DNA of 64,000 nucleotides, taken from Algoriphagus alkaliphilus. Its GTDB lineage: Bacteria; Bacteroidota; Bacteroidia; Cytophagales; Cyclobacteriaceae. The position numbers were made by a program, and so were the translations under genes. Positions 45,889 through 55,303 of the stretch are shown piece by piece (positions within the stretch are counted from its first letter, which is position 1; each line of letters starts with the position of its first letter). The notes beneath the pieces were generated by a model, which was given only the letters and a program-made list of their open reading frames with translations, ran no database searches and was not told where the DNA came from. The stretch spans positions 47,432 through 111,431 of the forward strand of contig NZ_FMXE01000015.1 of the NCBI RefSeq assembly GCF_900103735.1, in the 5' to 3' direction.

Positions 45889-47142
45889 TTAAATCCCGAA
45901 GGCAGCCTTTACTTGATCTACGAAATCAAGCTTTTCCCAAGTGAAAAGCTCCACTTCTTTGACGATAGCTTCTCTGTATGGAGAGTAAAAGGTCTTTTTC
46001 ACTACTTCATTTTTCCTGCCCATGTGGCCGTATGCGGCTGTTTCTTCATAGATCGGATTTCTCAGCTTCAATCGCTGCTCAATGGCATAAGGGCGCATGT
46101 CGAAAATAGCCTCCACTTTTCTGGCAATTTCACCATCACTCAATTCTACTTTGGCAGTACCATAAGTATTGATGTAGATTCCCATTGGCTTTGCAACTCC
46201 GATGGCATAGGATACCTGCACCAAGATTTCGTCAGCCACGCCTGCTGCAACCATATTTTTGGCGATGTGACGCGTTGCATAAGCCGCAGATCGGTCAACT
46301 TTCGATGGATCTTTTCCGGAGAAAGCTCCTCCACCGTGTGCGCCTTTGCCACCGTAAGTATCAACGATGATTTTTCTACCGGTCAACCCGGTATCCCCGT
46401 GAGGACCACCGATCACAAACTTACCGGTTGGGTTGATGTGGTAAACGATCTCATCCGTGAATAACTTCTGAAGTTCCGGCTTCAATTGAGCTTTCACTCT
46501 AGGAATGAGGATATTGATGATATCGGATTTGATTTTTGCCAGCATGGTTTCCTCCTCATCGAAGTCGTCATGTTGAGTAGACACCACGATCGCATCGATT
46601 CGCTGAGGCACATTATCGTCGCTGTATTCGATGGTCACTTGAGACTTGGAATCAGGTCTGAGATAAGTGATGTCCTTGTTTTCTCTACGCAACGCCGCCA
46701 ATTCTTTGAGGATCATGTGGGAAAGATCCAAGGCAAGCGGCATGTAGTTTTCGGTTTCGCTGGTTGCGTAGCCGAACATCATCCCTTGGTCACCTGCGCC
46801 CTGCTCCTCAGGATTCTTACGCTCCACACCCTGATTGATGTCAGCGGACTGCTCATGAATCGCAGAGAGAACTCCACAGGAGTTGCCTTCAAACATGTAC
46901 TCGCTTTTGGTATAACCGATACGGTTGATGACATCACGGGCTATCTTTTGCACGTCAAGGTAAATATCAGATTTGACTTCGCCCGCCAAAAAAACCTGTC
47001 CGGTGGTCACGAGAGTTTCACAAGCTACTTTAGAGTTGGGGTCGAAGGCTAAAAAATTATCAATCAGCGCGTCGGAAATTTGGTCAGCGATTTTGTCAGG
47101 ATGACCCTCAGACACTGACTCTGAGGTGAATAAATAGGCCAT
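45889..47142 (-). CDS. metK: S-adenosylmethionine synthetase
   Basis: 417 residues, normal length. [19 protein letters not shown] at the N-terminus, [12 protein letters not shown] (ATP-binding) and [19 protein letters not shown] (phosphate-binding) are hallmarks. It makes SAM from methionine and ATP. Standalone, with its own terminator. I looked for a SAM riboswitch upstream and saw none. Confidence 0.98.
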   Translation of the reverse strand: MAYLFTSESVSEGHPDKIADQISDALIDNFLAFDPNSKVACETLVTTGQVFLAGEVKSDIYLDVQKIARDVINRIGYTKSEYMFEGNSCGVLSAIHEQSADINQGVERKNPEEQGAGDQGMMFGYATSETENYMPLALDLSHMILKELAALRRENKDITYLRPDSKSQVTIEYSDDNVPQRIDAIVVSTQHDDFDEEETMLAKIKSDIINILIPRVKAQLKPELQKLFTDEIVYHINPTGKFVIGGPHGDTGLTGRKIIVDTYGGKGAHGGGAFSGKDPSKVDRSAAYATRHIAKNMVAAGVADEILVQVSYAIGVAKPMGIYINTYGTAKVELSDGEIARKVEAIFDMRPYAIEQRLKLRNPIYEETAAYGHMGRKNEVVKKTFYSPYREAIVKEVELFTWEKLDFVDQVKAAFGI

Positions 47143-47332
47143 ATAGCTAGTTTATTGATGCGTTTTCAAAGGAAGTCCAAAAATACGGGAACTGGGGGAA
47201 ATAAAAAATTGCAATCAGGACTTAAACCGGAATACTTACAATGGTAACTAATCGCTAAAATTTCAGGAGCAAACTGAAAAAATGGATTGGTTTTATCTTG
47301 TTTCATTTCTTTAGCTTCTTGATTCGATTGTT

Positions 47333-48658
47333 TTACACTTTCAAAACAAAATCCAAAAAGTACTTCGTCCGATCTACCAAAAACAAAGGAATATTGATCA
47401 AGCCTTCTTGCTGGATCAGGTTTCTCATTGAAAATCTAATTTTAACTTTCGGATTATTTTCTTCCCCGTACACCGACAGACTTTTTCCCCGAATATTCTC
47501 AGCCGACTTAACCTCAATGGGAATCAATTCCCCCTCATGTTGTAATAAAAAATCCAATTCTGCTCTTCCGTTAGAAGTCCAATAGACAGGAGCATTGTCA
47601 AATTGCGCTAAAAGAGATTGAAGGATGTAATTTTCAGCTAAAGCACCTTTAAATTCTGAGAATAAATCATTTGGATTGAGGATCATTTTTGCATCTAACC
47701 CAGCCTTTTTCCTTAACAATCCGACATCCAAAAGATAGATTTTAAAAGCCGATAAATCCAAATAAGCCGGTAAGGGAATCGCAGCCTTATTGATTCTAGA
47801 AACTTTTTGAACCAGGCCTGCCTGAATTAACCAAGTTAAAGCATCTTCATACTCCCTGGCTCTTGCTCCGGGCTTCACCACTTGATAAAGAAATTTTTTA
47901 TTTTCTTTAGCCAATTGAGAAGGTATAGAATCCCAGATATACGCTATTTTTTGGATATCCTTTGATGGAACATGCTTGGAAAAATCCAACTGATAAGCCT
48001 GATTGATATTATCCAAAAGCTCTTCCACACGACTCAAATCACCATTTTCGGCAATTTCTCGAGCAGGTTCAGGCATTCCACCAGAAATCATGAACAGCCT
48101 AAAGCTTTCCGAAATTCGATTGACAAAATAATCGAGTAGTGGTTCCACCTTTTCAATTCCCCGAATAAATTCTGCCATTTCTGGATCTTTTTGGTTTAGA
48201 AATTCCAAAAAAGTTAATGGATGAATTTCCAAAAACTCGACTTTGCCTACAGGAAACGAAGAATAATTCCCCAGAGTAACTCCAAGTAAGGATCCAGCCC
48301 CAATCACATGGTAAGCCTCATCTGATTCCTCAAAATATTTAAGTGAATTTAAAGCCTCTTTGCATTCTTGGATTTCATCAAAAATAATAAGTGTGTTTCT
48401 TGGCTCAATTGAAAATCCAACCACCAAAGAAAGATTTTGGATAATTCGTTTAGGGTCCTTTGTCAATTCAAAAAATTGCTTGAGATCAGGTTGCCGATCA
48501 AAATTAAAATAGGCAGTCTTTTCGTATTCCTTTTTCCCAAACCATTTCAAAATCGAAGTTTTACCGACCTGTCTGGCACCTTTCAGGAGTAATGGCTTTG
48601 GCTTTGGCCTGCTTGTCCAAGCTTTCAATTGGAAAGTTACTTCACGTTCGAAAAACAT
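47333..48658 (-). CDS. AAA ATPase with DUF4143 domain
   Basis: 441 residues. N-terminal AAA_14 domain with Walker A LLLKGARQVGKTS and Walker B TLIIFDEIQEC; C-terminal DUF4143 domain with a restriction-endonuclease-like look (AELDFLLQHEGELIPIEVKSAENIRG has an E-x-D...IEVK pattern). Role unknown; such ATPases are common accessory genes. Two dyads of TCACAT/ATGTGA lie directly before the start and may serve for regulation. Confidence 0.85.
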   Translation of the reverse strand: MFFEREVTFQLKAWTSRPKPKPLLLKGARQVGKTSILKWFGKKEYEKTAYFNFDRQPDLKQFFELTKDPKRIIQNLSLVVGFSIEPRNTLIIFDEIQECKEALNSLKYFEESDEAYHVIGAGSLLGVTLGNYSSFPVGKVEFLEIHPLTFLEFLNQKDPEMAEFIRGIEKVEPLLDYFVNRISESFRLFMISGGMPEPAREIAENGDLSRVEELLDNINQAYQLDFSKHVPSKDIQKIAYIWDSIPSQLAKENKKFLYQVVKPGARAREYEDALTWLIQAGLVQKVSRINKAAIPLPAYLDLSAFKIYLLDVGLLRKKAGLDAKMILNPNDLFSEFKGALAENYILQSLLAQFDNAPVYWTSNGRAELDFLLQHEGELIPIEVKSAENIRGKSLSVYGEENNPKVKIRFSMRNLIQQEGLINIPLFLVDRTKYFLDFVLKV

Positions 48659-48724
48659 AAAATCACATTTTACCCTACAAAAATGTGAAAAAAATCACAT
48701 AATCCGCACATAAGATGTGATTTT
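48659..48724. promoter_or_regulatory. Two adjacent TCACAT/ATGTGA dyads
   Basis: TCACATTTT (48663) pairs with AAAATGTGA (48680); AAAATCACAT (48691) pairs with ATGTGATTTT (48715). Both are perfect and directly precede the ATPase start. Another ATGTGA is at 48751. They look like operator sites, by inference. Confidence 0.5.
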
Positions 48725-48780
48725 TGGCTTTTAACTGACACAAGACAATAATGTGACAACCAAAATCAGGCAAGCTCACT

Positions 48781-48822
48781 TTGTCTAGCGTCTAGCGTCT
48801 CGTGTCTAATTTCTTGTGTCTT
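48781..48822. repeat. GTCTAGCGTCT word repeats
   Basis: Short degenerate words of the GTCTAGCGTCTCGTGTC kind overlap the end of the siroheme gene. The same family recurs at 32913, 49391, 54178 and 55272. Confidence 0.6.
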
Positions 48823-49390
48823 TCCTCACCAATCCCTCAGTAATCTCATTCATTGCCTTCACTTTAAATTCAAAATCTCCCTTTAAAGTCTCCCGATATG
48901 CATTCAGATTGAGCAGCAGGTCATCGATTTCCTCAGGAAGCACTTCTTCCAACAGTTGCCGCAGTCGTTTGGCTGTGGTTGGGGATTTGCCATTGGTGCT
49001 GATGGCGATTTTCAGGTTGCCTTTGGTTACGATTCCACCTAGATAGAAATCGCACAATTCAGGTGTATCCGCAATGTTGACTAATAAAAAGCGCTCCTTT
49101 GCTTCGTCTCGGATCTGTCGGTTTACAGCCTTGTTGTCGGTAGCTCCAATCACAAGATGTTTCCCGCCAAGATACTTTTCGTGATAAAGATCCTCAATCA
49201 AAGTTACCGTATCGGCTTTTGCCGCCACTTCCAAAAACTCCGGTCTGAATTCCTTTGAAACCACAGTCACTTGTGCTTCTGGGCTAGATTTCAATAGAAA
49301 TTCCAACTTTTCCGTAGCCACAAAACCTCCTCCGACCAGCAGGACATTGAGTTCATGGACTTTGAGGAAAATGGGGTAGAGATGGTTCAT
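48806..49390 (-). CDS. Precorrin-2 dehydrogenase/sirohydrochlorin ferrochelatase (Met8-like)
   Basis: 194 residues, matching the N-terminal half of CysG. NAD-binding VLLVGGGFVATEKLEFLL at the start, Asp in DTPELCDFYLGG, and ISTNGKSPTTAKRLRQ complete the family pattern. It oxidises precorrin-2 to sirohydrochlorin and inserts iron to form siroheme, the cofactor of the sulfite reductase in the same cluster. The two siroheme steps are separate genes here, not fused as in CysG. Its end runs into word repeats. Confidence 0.9.
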   Translation of the reverse strand: MNHLYPIFLKVHELNVLLVGGGFVATEKLEFLLKSSPEAQVTVVSKEFRPEFLEVAAKADTVTLIEDLYHEKYLGGKHLVIGATDNKAVNRQIRDEAKERFLLVNIADTPELCDFYLGGIVTKGNLKIAISTNGKSPTTAKRLRQLLEEVLPEEIDDLLLNLNAYRETLKGDFEFKVKAMNEITEGLVRKDTRN

Positions 49391-49562
49391 TTTATTAGAA
49401 GCAAGACATTAGATACAAGATTTGAGAAAGTTGTAAGGTTGTAAGGTTGGAATGTGGTAGGGTTAGGAAGCTCAACTAGATTTCATTTATCGGAAAATAT
49501 TGCCTCATATGGCTTCGACTCCGCTCAGCCTGACACGATTTTCGACGCTTATGGATTGCCAA
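49391..49562. repeat. Mosaic of word repeats between cobA and the siroheme gene
   Basis: 172 bp containing in order: AAGACATTAGATACAAG, GTTGTAAGGTTGTAAGGTTGG, and CTTCGACTCCGCTCAGCCTGAC. Three repeat families seen elsewhere in the window lie side by side. Confidence 0.65.
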
Positions 49563-50357
49563 TTACAATTGATTTCTGGTTACTGCAAACTGTGACTGCC
49601 TACTGACCACTCTATACACCTCCGCCAATTTCACACTTTCTTTGACAACTTCCCCAACAATTATTATCGCTGGAGCCTCGGCTTGGGCTTCTTTTGCTTT
49701 GTGCTCAATGTCGGAAATATACCCGGCCACAATCTTTTCTTCAGAAGTGGTTCCGCTTTGAATAATTGCGATTGGAAGGTCTGACTTTCCAAATTGCTGG
49801 TAAACCTTCACGATTTCAGCCAGCTTTTTGGTGCCCATCAAGATCACAACCGTAGCTGTTGATCGTGCGGCCAAAGCCAAATCACGTGATAATTCTCCCG
49901 AAGAAGTTGTTCCTGTTACTACCCAAAAACTTTCGGACACACCACGTTTGGTCACGGGAATCCCCGCCGAAGCCGGAACTGCAATTGCCGAAGTAATTCC
50001 CGGAACCAAAGCAGTGGGTATCCCAAACGCCTCGATGTATTCAATTTCTTCTGCACCCCGACCGAAGACAAAGGGATCTCCACCTTTAAGTCTCACAACG
50101 TGTCCATGCTTTTTTGCCAAACTGACGCAAAGTTGATTCGTGTCTTCCTGAGGAGTTGAGTGTTTTCCTACGCGCTTGCCAACAAAGATTTTTAAGGCAG
50201 TATCCGGCGCATGCTTGAGCAAAACCGGATCGATCAAAGCATCATAGAGCACCACATCTGCGGTGTTCAAAGCCAAGATTGCCTTCAAAGTGATCAGTTC
50301 AGGATCTCCCGGACCGGCGCCGACGAGCGTTACTTTTGGATTGATGGTAGTTCTCAT
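49563..50357 (-). CDS. cobA: Uroporphyrinogen-III C-methyltransferase
   Basis: 264 residues. VTLVGAGPGDPELITLKA, VRLKGGDPFVFGRGAEE and GITSAIAVPASAGIPVT are signatures of SUMT enzymes, which use SAM to make precorrin-2. It overlaps the sulfite reductase stop by 4 nt. The last dozen residues (SRQSQFAVTRNQL) are encoded by word-repeat-like DNA and probably represent an extension past the family end (VYRVV). Confidence 0.95.
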   Translation of the reverse strand: MRTTINPKVTLVGAGPGDPELITLKAILALNTADVVLYDALIDPVLLKHAPDTALKIFVGKRVGKHSTPQEDTNQLCVSLAKKHGHVVRLKGGDPFVFGRGAEEIEYIEAFGIPTALVPGITSAIAVPASAGIPVTKRGVSESFWVVTGTTSSGELSRDLALAARSTATVVILMGTKKLAEIVKVYQQFGKSDLPIAIIQSGTTSEEKIVAGYISDIEHKAKEAQAEAPAIIIVGEVVKESVKLAEVYRVVSRQSQFAVTRNQL

Positions 50358-52453
50358 GCTTCCACTTCCTCCTCACGATATGTTTTTAGCAGGCTATAAA
50401 CTTCCATGGCCTGTTTTGCATAAGCTTTGGCAAATTCTTCAGTCGGTTCGTACTGATTGATCTGATAAACTTTCTCTGCGAAAGTGCCTTCCATATTGAT
50501 TTTGCCAGTTTCGACAAATTTCTCATCGAAAAGGGAAATGATATTCGCATAGCTATTCGTGCTGGTATCTTCACTGAGCAACAATGCTTTTGCGGCATTG
50601 ATCAGTCCTGCATAATGGTGGTAAATGCTGTCTGACCAACGGCCCTGCTCCAAAGCCTCTTTGCCGAGTTCGAGTTTTTCCAAAGCTTCTAGGAGCAAAG
50701 TAGCCACCAAGTCGATCACGACTCCAGCGCATTCACCCACACCAACCGCCACTTCATAGGCCTCATTGTGTCCCCAATCCACAGAGTCGGAAACTGTCAC
50801 TGTCGATGCATCACTGAGTTCCTTTAGCAATTCATAGAAATACATTTGACCCTGCCGATCATAATAATTTAGGAAATCAATCCCTCCGGCATTTTTCTCA
50901 AAATCATCCAACAAAACTCTCAAAGCCTGAGGCCCTCGACGACTTGGAACTTTGGTCACCTTATCAGCAAAACGTCCGTTTCCATCACCCAAATTTCCTC
51001 CGCCAAGGAGCACTTGGAGTGCAGGCACAACGGTTTTCCCAGATTTCATAGACATGCCCTGAAATCCGATATGCGCCATGTTGTGCTGTCCACAAGCGTT
51101 CATGCAACCCGAGATTTTGATCACCAAATCCTGATTTTGAAGGTATTGGGGATATTCCTCGAGAATGACTTTCTCAAGCTCGACAGCAATACCTGTAGAG
51201 CTTGCGATTCCAAGATTACAGGTATCTGTACCTGGGCAAGCCGTAATGTCACCAAGAGTATTATAACCGCGCTGTCCAAGGCCGATTTTCTGAAGTTCCT
51301 GATAGAAAAAAGGAACTAGGTCTTCACGCACATCCCGGATCAGGAAGTTTTGACGAAGGGTAAACCGCACTTCGTTATTCGCATATTTTTCCACCAAATC
51401 TGCCAAGGCTCTCGCCTGATCGATGTAAAAATCACCAAGCGGCACTTTCACTCCGATGGCTACATAGCCTTTCTGCTTTTGTGGCAGTACATTGGTCAGT
51501 TTCCAAAGCTCGAAATCCAATCCGGGTTCTTTTTCGAGGGTCGGACTTTCGGGATTGGGAAGGGTTTTTCCCGATTCATAGTCTTCAAAATCCAGCGGGA
51601 AACTTGAAAAAGGCAGTGCCTTTCGCTCTTTTTCCACCAAATCCAAAAATGCCTCAACTCCCAGGTCTTTGACCAAAAACTTCATTCTGGCCTTGTTTCT
51701 TCTGGCCCGCTCTCCATGCCGGTCAAAGATCCGGAGCACCGCCTCAGTAAACGGGATGATCTGATCCGTTTCCACAAACTCAGAAATCATATCCGCATGT
51801 CGGGGCTGAGAACCCAAACCACCTCCGAGGAGAACTTTAAACCCCCTAACCTCTTTCCCATCTACGGTTTTCACTTTTGGGATAAAGCCCAAATCATGCA
51901 AATAACTCAAGGCAATGTCTTCATCCGAAGAAGAAAAGGACATTTTGAACTTACGGCCCATTTCCTGGCAAACCGGATTTCTCAAAAAGTATCGGAAAGT
52001 GGCATCCGCATAAGGAGTCACGTCAAAAGGCTCTTTGGGATCAATTCCTGCCAGTTCGGATGCTGTGACATTTCGAACCGTATTCCCACAGGCTTCTCGC
52101 AAGGTGACATCATCCCGCTCCAATTCGGCCCACAGCTCAGGAGTCCGATCCAAACTCACGTAGTGAATCTGAATGTCCTGACGTGTGGTGATGTGAAGTC
52201 TTCCTGTGGAATACTCCTCCGAAACCTTGCAGATTCTTCGCAATTGAGAGGATGTTACCCGCCCATAAGGCAATTTGATGCGGATCATCTGTACGCCTTG
52301 CTGCCGCTGTCCATAGACACCACGGGCAAGACGCAGACTGCGAAATTTTTCCTCATCGATTTTTCCCTCGCGGAAAAGGGCGATTTTTCGTTCCAATTCC
52401 AGGATATCTCGTTCTACAATCGGATTTTCCAGTTCGGTTCTGAAGCTTTGCAT
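50354..52453 (-). CDS. Siroheme sulfite/nitrite reductase with C-terminal HEPN domain
   Basis: 699 residues. The sulfite/nitrite reductase part (about 1-570) has two ferredoxin-like and siroheme units; cluster ligands are in TACPGTDTCNLGIASS and KISGCMNACGQHNMAH. The last 125 residues (GVVIDLVATLLLEALEKLEL, SIYHHYAGLINAAKALLLS) have the HEPN pattern. Context with CysH/D/N points to sulfite reduction to sulfide, using ferredoxin since no flavoprotein subunit is present. The HEPN role is unknown. The gene lies 294 bp after cysN. Confidence 0.9.
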   Translation of the reverse strand: MQSFRTELENPIVERDILELERKIALFREGKIDEEKFRSLRLARGVYGQRQQGVQMIRIKLPYGRVTSSQLRRICKVSEEYSTGRLHITTRQDIQIHYVSLDRTPELWAELERDDVTLREACGNTVRNVTASELAGIDPKEPFDVTPYADATFRYFLRNPVCQEMGRKFKMSFSSSDEDIALSYLHDLGFIPKVKTVDGKEVRGFKVLLGGGLGSQPRHADMISEFVETDQIIPFTEAVLRIFDRHGERARRNKARMKFLVKDLGVEAFLDLVEKERKALPFSSFPLDFEDYESGKTLPNPESPTLEKEPGLDFELWKLTNVLPQKQKGYVAIGVKVPLGDFYIDQARALADLVEKYANNEVRFTLRQNFLIRDVREDLVPFFYQELQKIGLGQRGYNTLGDITACPGTDTCNLGIASSTGIAVELEKVILEEYPQYLQNQDLVIKISGCMNACGQHNMAHIGFQGMSMKSGKTVVPALQVLLGGGNLGDGNGRFADKVTKVPSRRGPQALRVLLDDFEKNAGGIDFLNYYDRQGQMYFYELLKELSDASTVTVSDSVDWGHNEAYEVAVGVGECAGVVIDLVATLLLEALEKLELGKEALEQGRWSDSIYHHYAGLINAAKALLLSEDTSTNSYANIISLFDEKFVETGKINMEGTFAEKVYQINQYEPTEEFAKAYAKQAMEVYSLLKTYREEEVEA

Positions 52454-52747
52454 GGTTACGATAGGTTTTCCCTATAGGGATAGTGCTTTTTAATTAAATC
52501 GATTCTTCATTCGTATTTCAATCTTCGGAGTTCAATATTCAGCATTCAGTGTTCATTATTTTTAAATATCGAATGTCGAACATCGAATAATGAATAGCGA
52601 AGTCTTGAATGCCGTCGTGAGTGTCTCCACTCATGGCATTTCAGTTTTTTTTAAATGCTACTGCTGTTTTTTTAATATTGAACACCGAACATCGAATATT
52701 GAACATCGAAGTTCGGGTACTTGATACTTGATACTGATATCTAGATA
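52454..52747. repeat. Gap with GAATGTCGAACATCGAAT word repeats and a hairpin
   Basis: Contains GAATGTCGAACATCGAATAATGAAT near 52570, a second ATTGAACACCGAACATCGAAT near 52678, and an imperfect hairpin ATGCC..GAGTG-TCTC-CACTC..GGCAT at 52609-52645 followed by T runs. No gene is visible. These repeats recur at 55222 and 60100. Confidence 0.6.
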
Positions 52748-54007
52748 CTATTCAATAAACCCAACAGAAACCGTATCATAGCTTCCCTCATCGATCAGAA
52801 TAAAGCTTCCGTTCGACTTATTGTCATGATAGGAATCAAAGTGGATCGGTTTGCTCAGACGGAAATGAACACGCCCGATATCATTCAACTTGAGCTGATC
52901 TGCTTCCTCAGTTCCAGTAAAATCGGTATGAATTCGGCTTTCAATCTGATCGACTTTTGCCAATACCCGGTTGATACCGTGCTGAAGAATGTACTTACCT
53001 CCAACTTTCAAAGCTTTGCTATTCACTTGGCAAATGGTGGCGGAAAGTATTTTCTCACTTTTAGGCACAAAACCACTTTTCACAATCATATCCCCACGGC
53101 TGCAATCCACTTCTGTCGTCAAGGTGATGGCAATCGATGATCCGGGAGCCGCTTCCTCCAATTCCTGATCGAAGAAATGAATGCTTTTGATCGTGGATTC
53201 ATTTCCGGATGGAAGCACAGTCACAGCATCCCCAACTTTCAGACTTCCTCCGTAGAGTTTACCAGAGAAACCCCTGAAATCATGGTATGCTTCTGTTTTT
53301 GGTCGAATCACATATTGAATAGGAAATCTCGCTACGGTACTTTCCTGCAAATCCTCAGGTTCGAGAATCTCCAAATGATCCAAAAGTGTATTTCCGAGGT
53401 ACCAAGGCATGTGTTCGGATTTTCGGGCGATGTTTTCACCCTTCAATGCTGAGACCGGAATAAATGTAATTTGCTCCTGATGGAAATCACTTTTCTCCAC
53501 AAGCGCATCAAAATCAGCTTTGATTTTCAGATAAATATCCTCGTCATATCCGACCAAATCCATTTTATTAATCGCTACTACCACATGTGAAATGCGAAGC
53601 AGGTTAGCAATAAAGAAATGTCGGTAGGTCTGCTCAATGACACCCTTGCGAGCGTCAATCAGAATGATCGCAACATTCGAAGTCGAAGCACCGGTCACCA
53701 TATTTCGGGTGTACTCCACATGGCCGGGCGTATCCGCTACAATGAAATTGGTTTTTTCAGTATTGAAATAAATATGAGCAACGTCAATTGTTATTCCTTG
53801 CTCTCGTTCAGCAACCAATCCGTCAGTTGCCAATGAAAAATCCAGATAATCGTAGCCGCGTTGCCTGGAACTGCGTTCGATGGCTTCGATTTTGTCAGTA
53901 GTGAGGGACTTTGTATCGTATAGCAACCGCCCGATCAGCGTGCTTTTACCGTCATCAACTGAGCCTGCAGTGGCGATTTTTATGAGTTTTCTGCCTTGTA
54001 TATCCAT
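52748..54007 (-). CDS. cysN: Sulfate adenylyltransferase GTPase subunit
   Basis: 419 residues. EF-Tu-like G domain: GSVDDGKSTLIGRLLYD, DTPGHVEYTRNM, NKMD, then two beta-barrel domains. With CysD it makes adenylyl sulfate, using GTP hydrolysis to drive the reaction. It has no fused APS kinase (CysC), which agrees with an APS-using reductase in the same operon. Confidence 0.96.
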   Translation of the reverse strand: MDIQGRKLIKIATAGSVDDGKSTLIGRLLYDTKSLTTDKIEAIERSSRQRGYDYLDFSLATDGLVAEREQGITIDVAHIYFNTEKTNFIVADTPGHVEYTRNMVTGASTSNVAIILIDARKGVIEQTYRHFFIANLLRISHVVVAINKMDLVGYDEDIYLKIKADFDALVEKSDFHQEQITFIPVSALKGENIARKSEHMPWYLGNTLLDHLEILEPEDLQESTVARFPIQYVIRPKTEAYHDFRGFSGKLYGGSLKVGDAVTVLPSGNESTIKSIHFFDQELEEAAPGSSIAITLTTEVDCSRGDMIVKSGFVPKSEKILSATICQVNSKALKVGGKYILQHGINRVLAKVDQIESRIHTDFTGTEEADQLKLNDIGRVHFRLSKPIHFDSYHDNKSNGSFILIDEGSYDTVSVGFIE

Positions 54008-54009
54008 AG

Positions 54010-54208
54010 TTTAATTCTTTGTCAACGGTCGACGGACCACAGTCTACGGCCAATTCGTTTTTCGATTTACTGCTTTCCCGAAAGCAGAACTTCTTGTTGT
54101 CCTGCTTCTTCGGAAGCACAACTTTTAATTCTGAAATGCTGCTTCTAGAGAAGTAGCACAGCCAATCGGGAAATTCTCTTGCTTCTTGTGTCTAGTATCT
54201 TGTGTCTA
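54010..54208. repeat. Word-repeat-filled gap between cysD and cysN
   Basis: Includes GTCAACGGTCGACGGACCACAGTC near 54020 and CTTGTGTCTAGTATCTTGTGTC near 54183. The family of the former also shows at 36373 and 39698. No gene. Confidence 0.55.
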
Positions 54209-55108
54209 TCAAAAGTATCCAACCTTCTTCCTCGTCTCCATCGCTGCTTCGGAACGCTTATCATCAATTCTCGCACCTCGCTCTGAAATCGTCGAGTCCC
54301 GAATTTCGGCCACTACATCATCCAATGTGATAGCTTCTGAAAGCACAGCGGCAGTACAGGTCATATCCCCAACGGTTCTGAAGCGGACCATTTTCTCTTC
54401 AACCAACTCTGTTTGCTCTCTGTAAACATGCTCGTTGGCAGTCCAGATCATTCCGTCACGGAAGAATACCTCACGCTTATGCGCAAAGTAGATCGAAGGA
54501 ATCTCGATATTTTCAGTTTTGATATACTCCCACACGTCGAGTTCAGTCCAGTTGGAAATCGGGAAAACGCGAACGTTCTGCCCGACGTGGATTTTTCCAT
54601 TCAGCATATCGAAAAGCTCCGGACGCTGATTCTTTTCGTCCCACTGACCGAAGTCATCCCGCACAGAAAAAACACGCTCTTTGGCTCTGGCTTTCTCTTC
54701 GTCTCTTCTTGCTCCACCGATACAAGCGTCAAACTTAAATTCTTCGATGGCATCAAGCAATGTGGTTGTTTGAAGGGTATTCCGGCTCGCATAGCGGCCG
54801 CGCTCCTCACGCACTTTACCCTGATCGATGGAATCTTGGACGTTTCTGACAATCAGTTCCAGACCCAATTCGGCAACCAATTTGTCCCGAAACTCGATGG
54901 TTTCCGGGAAATTGTGGCCAGTATCAACATGCAGGAGTGGAAAAGGAATCTTTGCTGGAAAAAAAGCCTTTTGAGCCAATCTCACCAGGGTGATGGAGTC
55001 TTTTCCTCCCGAAAAAAGCAAAACCGGACGCTCAAATTGCGCCGCCACTTCTCTCAGGATGTGGATCGATTCTGCTTCTTTGGGATTAGGTATGAATAGG
55101 TTTGACAT
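54209..55108 (-). CDS. cysD: Sulfate adenylyltransferase small subunit
   Basis: 299 residues with the PP-loop SGGKDSITLVRLA near residue 33, LLHVDTGHNFPET and GGARRDEEKARAKER, all diagnostic of CysD. It catalyses adenylation of sulfate by ATP with CysN as activator. It lies 195 bp from cysH and 201 bp from cysN on the same strand. Confidence 0.97.
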   Translation of the reverse strand: MSNLFIPNPKEAESIHILREVAAQFERPVLLFSGGKDSITLVRLAQKAFFPAKIPFPLLHVDTGHNFPETIEFRDKLVAELGLELIVRNVQDSIDQGKVREERGRYASRNTLQTTTLLDAIEEFKFDACIGGARRDEEKARAKERVFSVRDDFGQWDEKNQRPELFDMLNGKIHVGQNVRVFPISNWTELDVWEYIKTENIEIPSIYFAHKREVFFRDGMIWTANEHVYREQTELVEEKMVRFRTVGDMTCTAAVLSEAITLDDVVAEIRDSTISERGARIDDKRSEAAMETRKKVGYF

Positions 55109-55303
55109 AGGGAATTACGATTTTTGATTTACGATTTACGCTGCCTTCAACATTCGTTATTCAGCATTCGCTGTTCGTTATTTCTTCTATTCTCTTATTT
55201 TCAATTTTCACAAATCCTCCAATTTTTCAATATCGAATGTCGAACCTCGAATGTCGAATGATGAAGATTTTAGTCTTGGTTCTTGTATCTAGCTTCTTGC
55301 TTC
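55109..55303. repeat. Word-repeat-filled gap between cysH and cysD
   Basis: Contains TTTTTGATTTACGATTTACG near 55128, TATCGAATGTCGAACCTCGAATGTCGAAT near 55230 and TCTTGGTTCTTGTATCTAGC near 55273. No gene found. Confidence 0.55.

Noticed and set aside
45799..46464. Plus-strand frame opposite metK
   Set aside because: Antisense to metK and overlaps its terminator.
47143..47332. SAM riboswitch upstream of metK
   Set aside because: No paired elements typical of SAM riboswitch classes were recognised.
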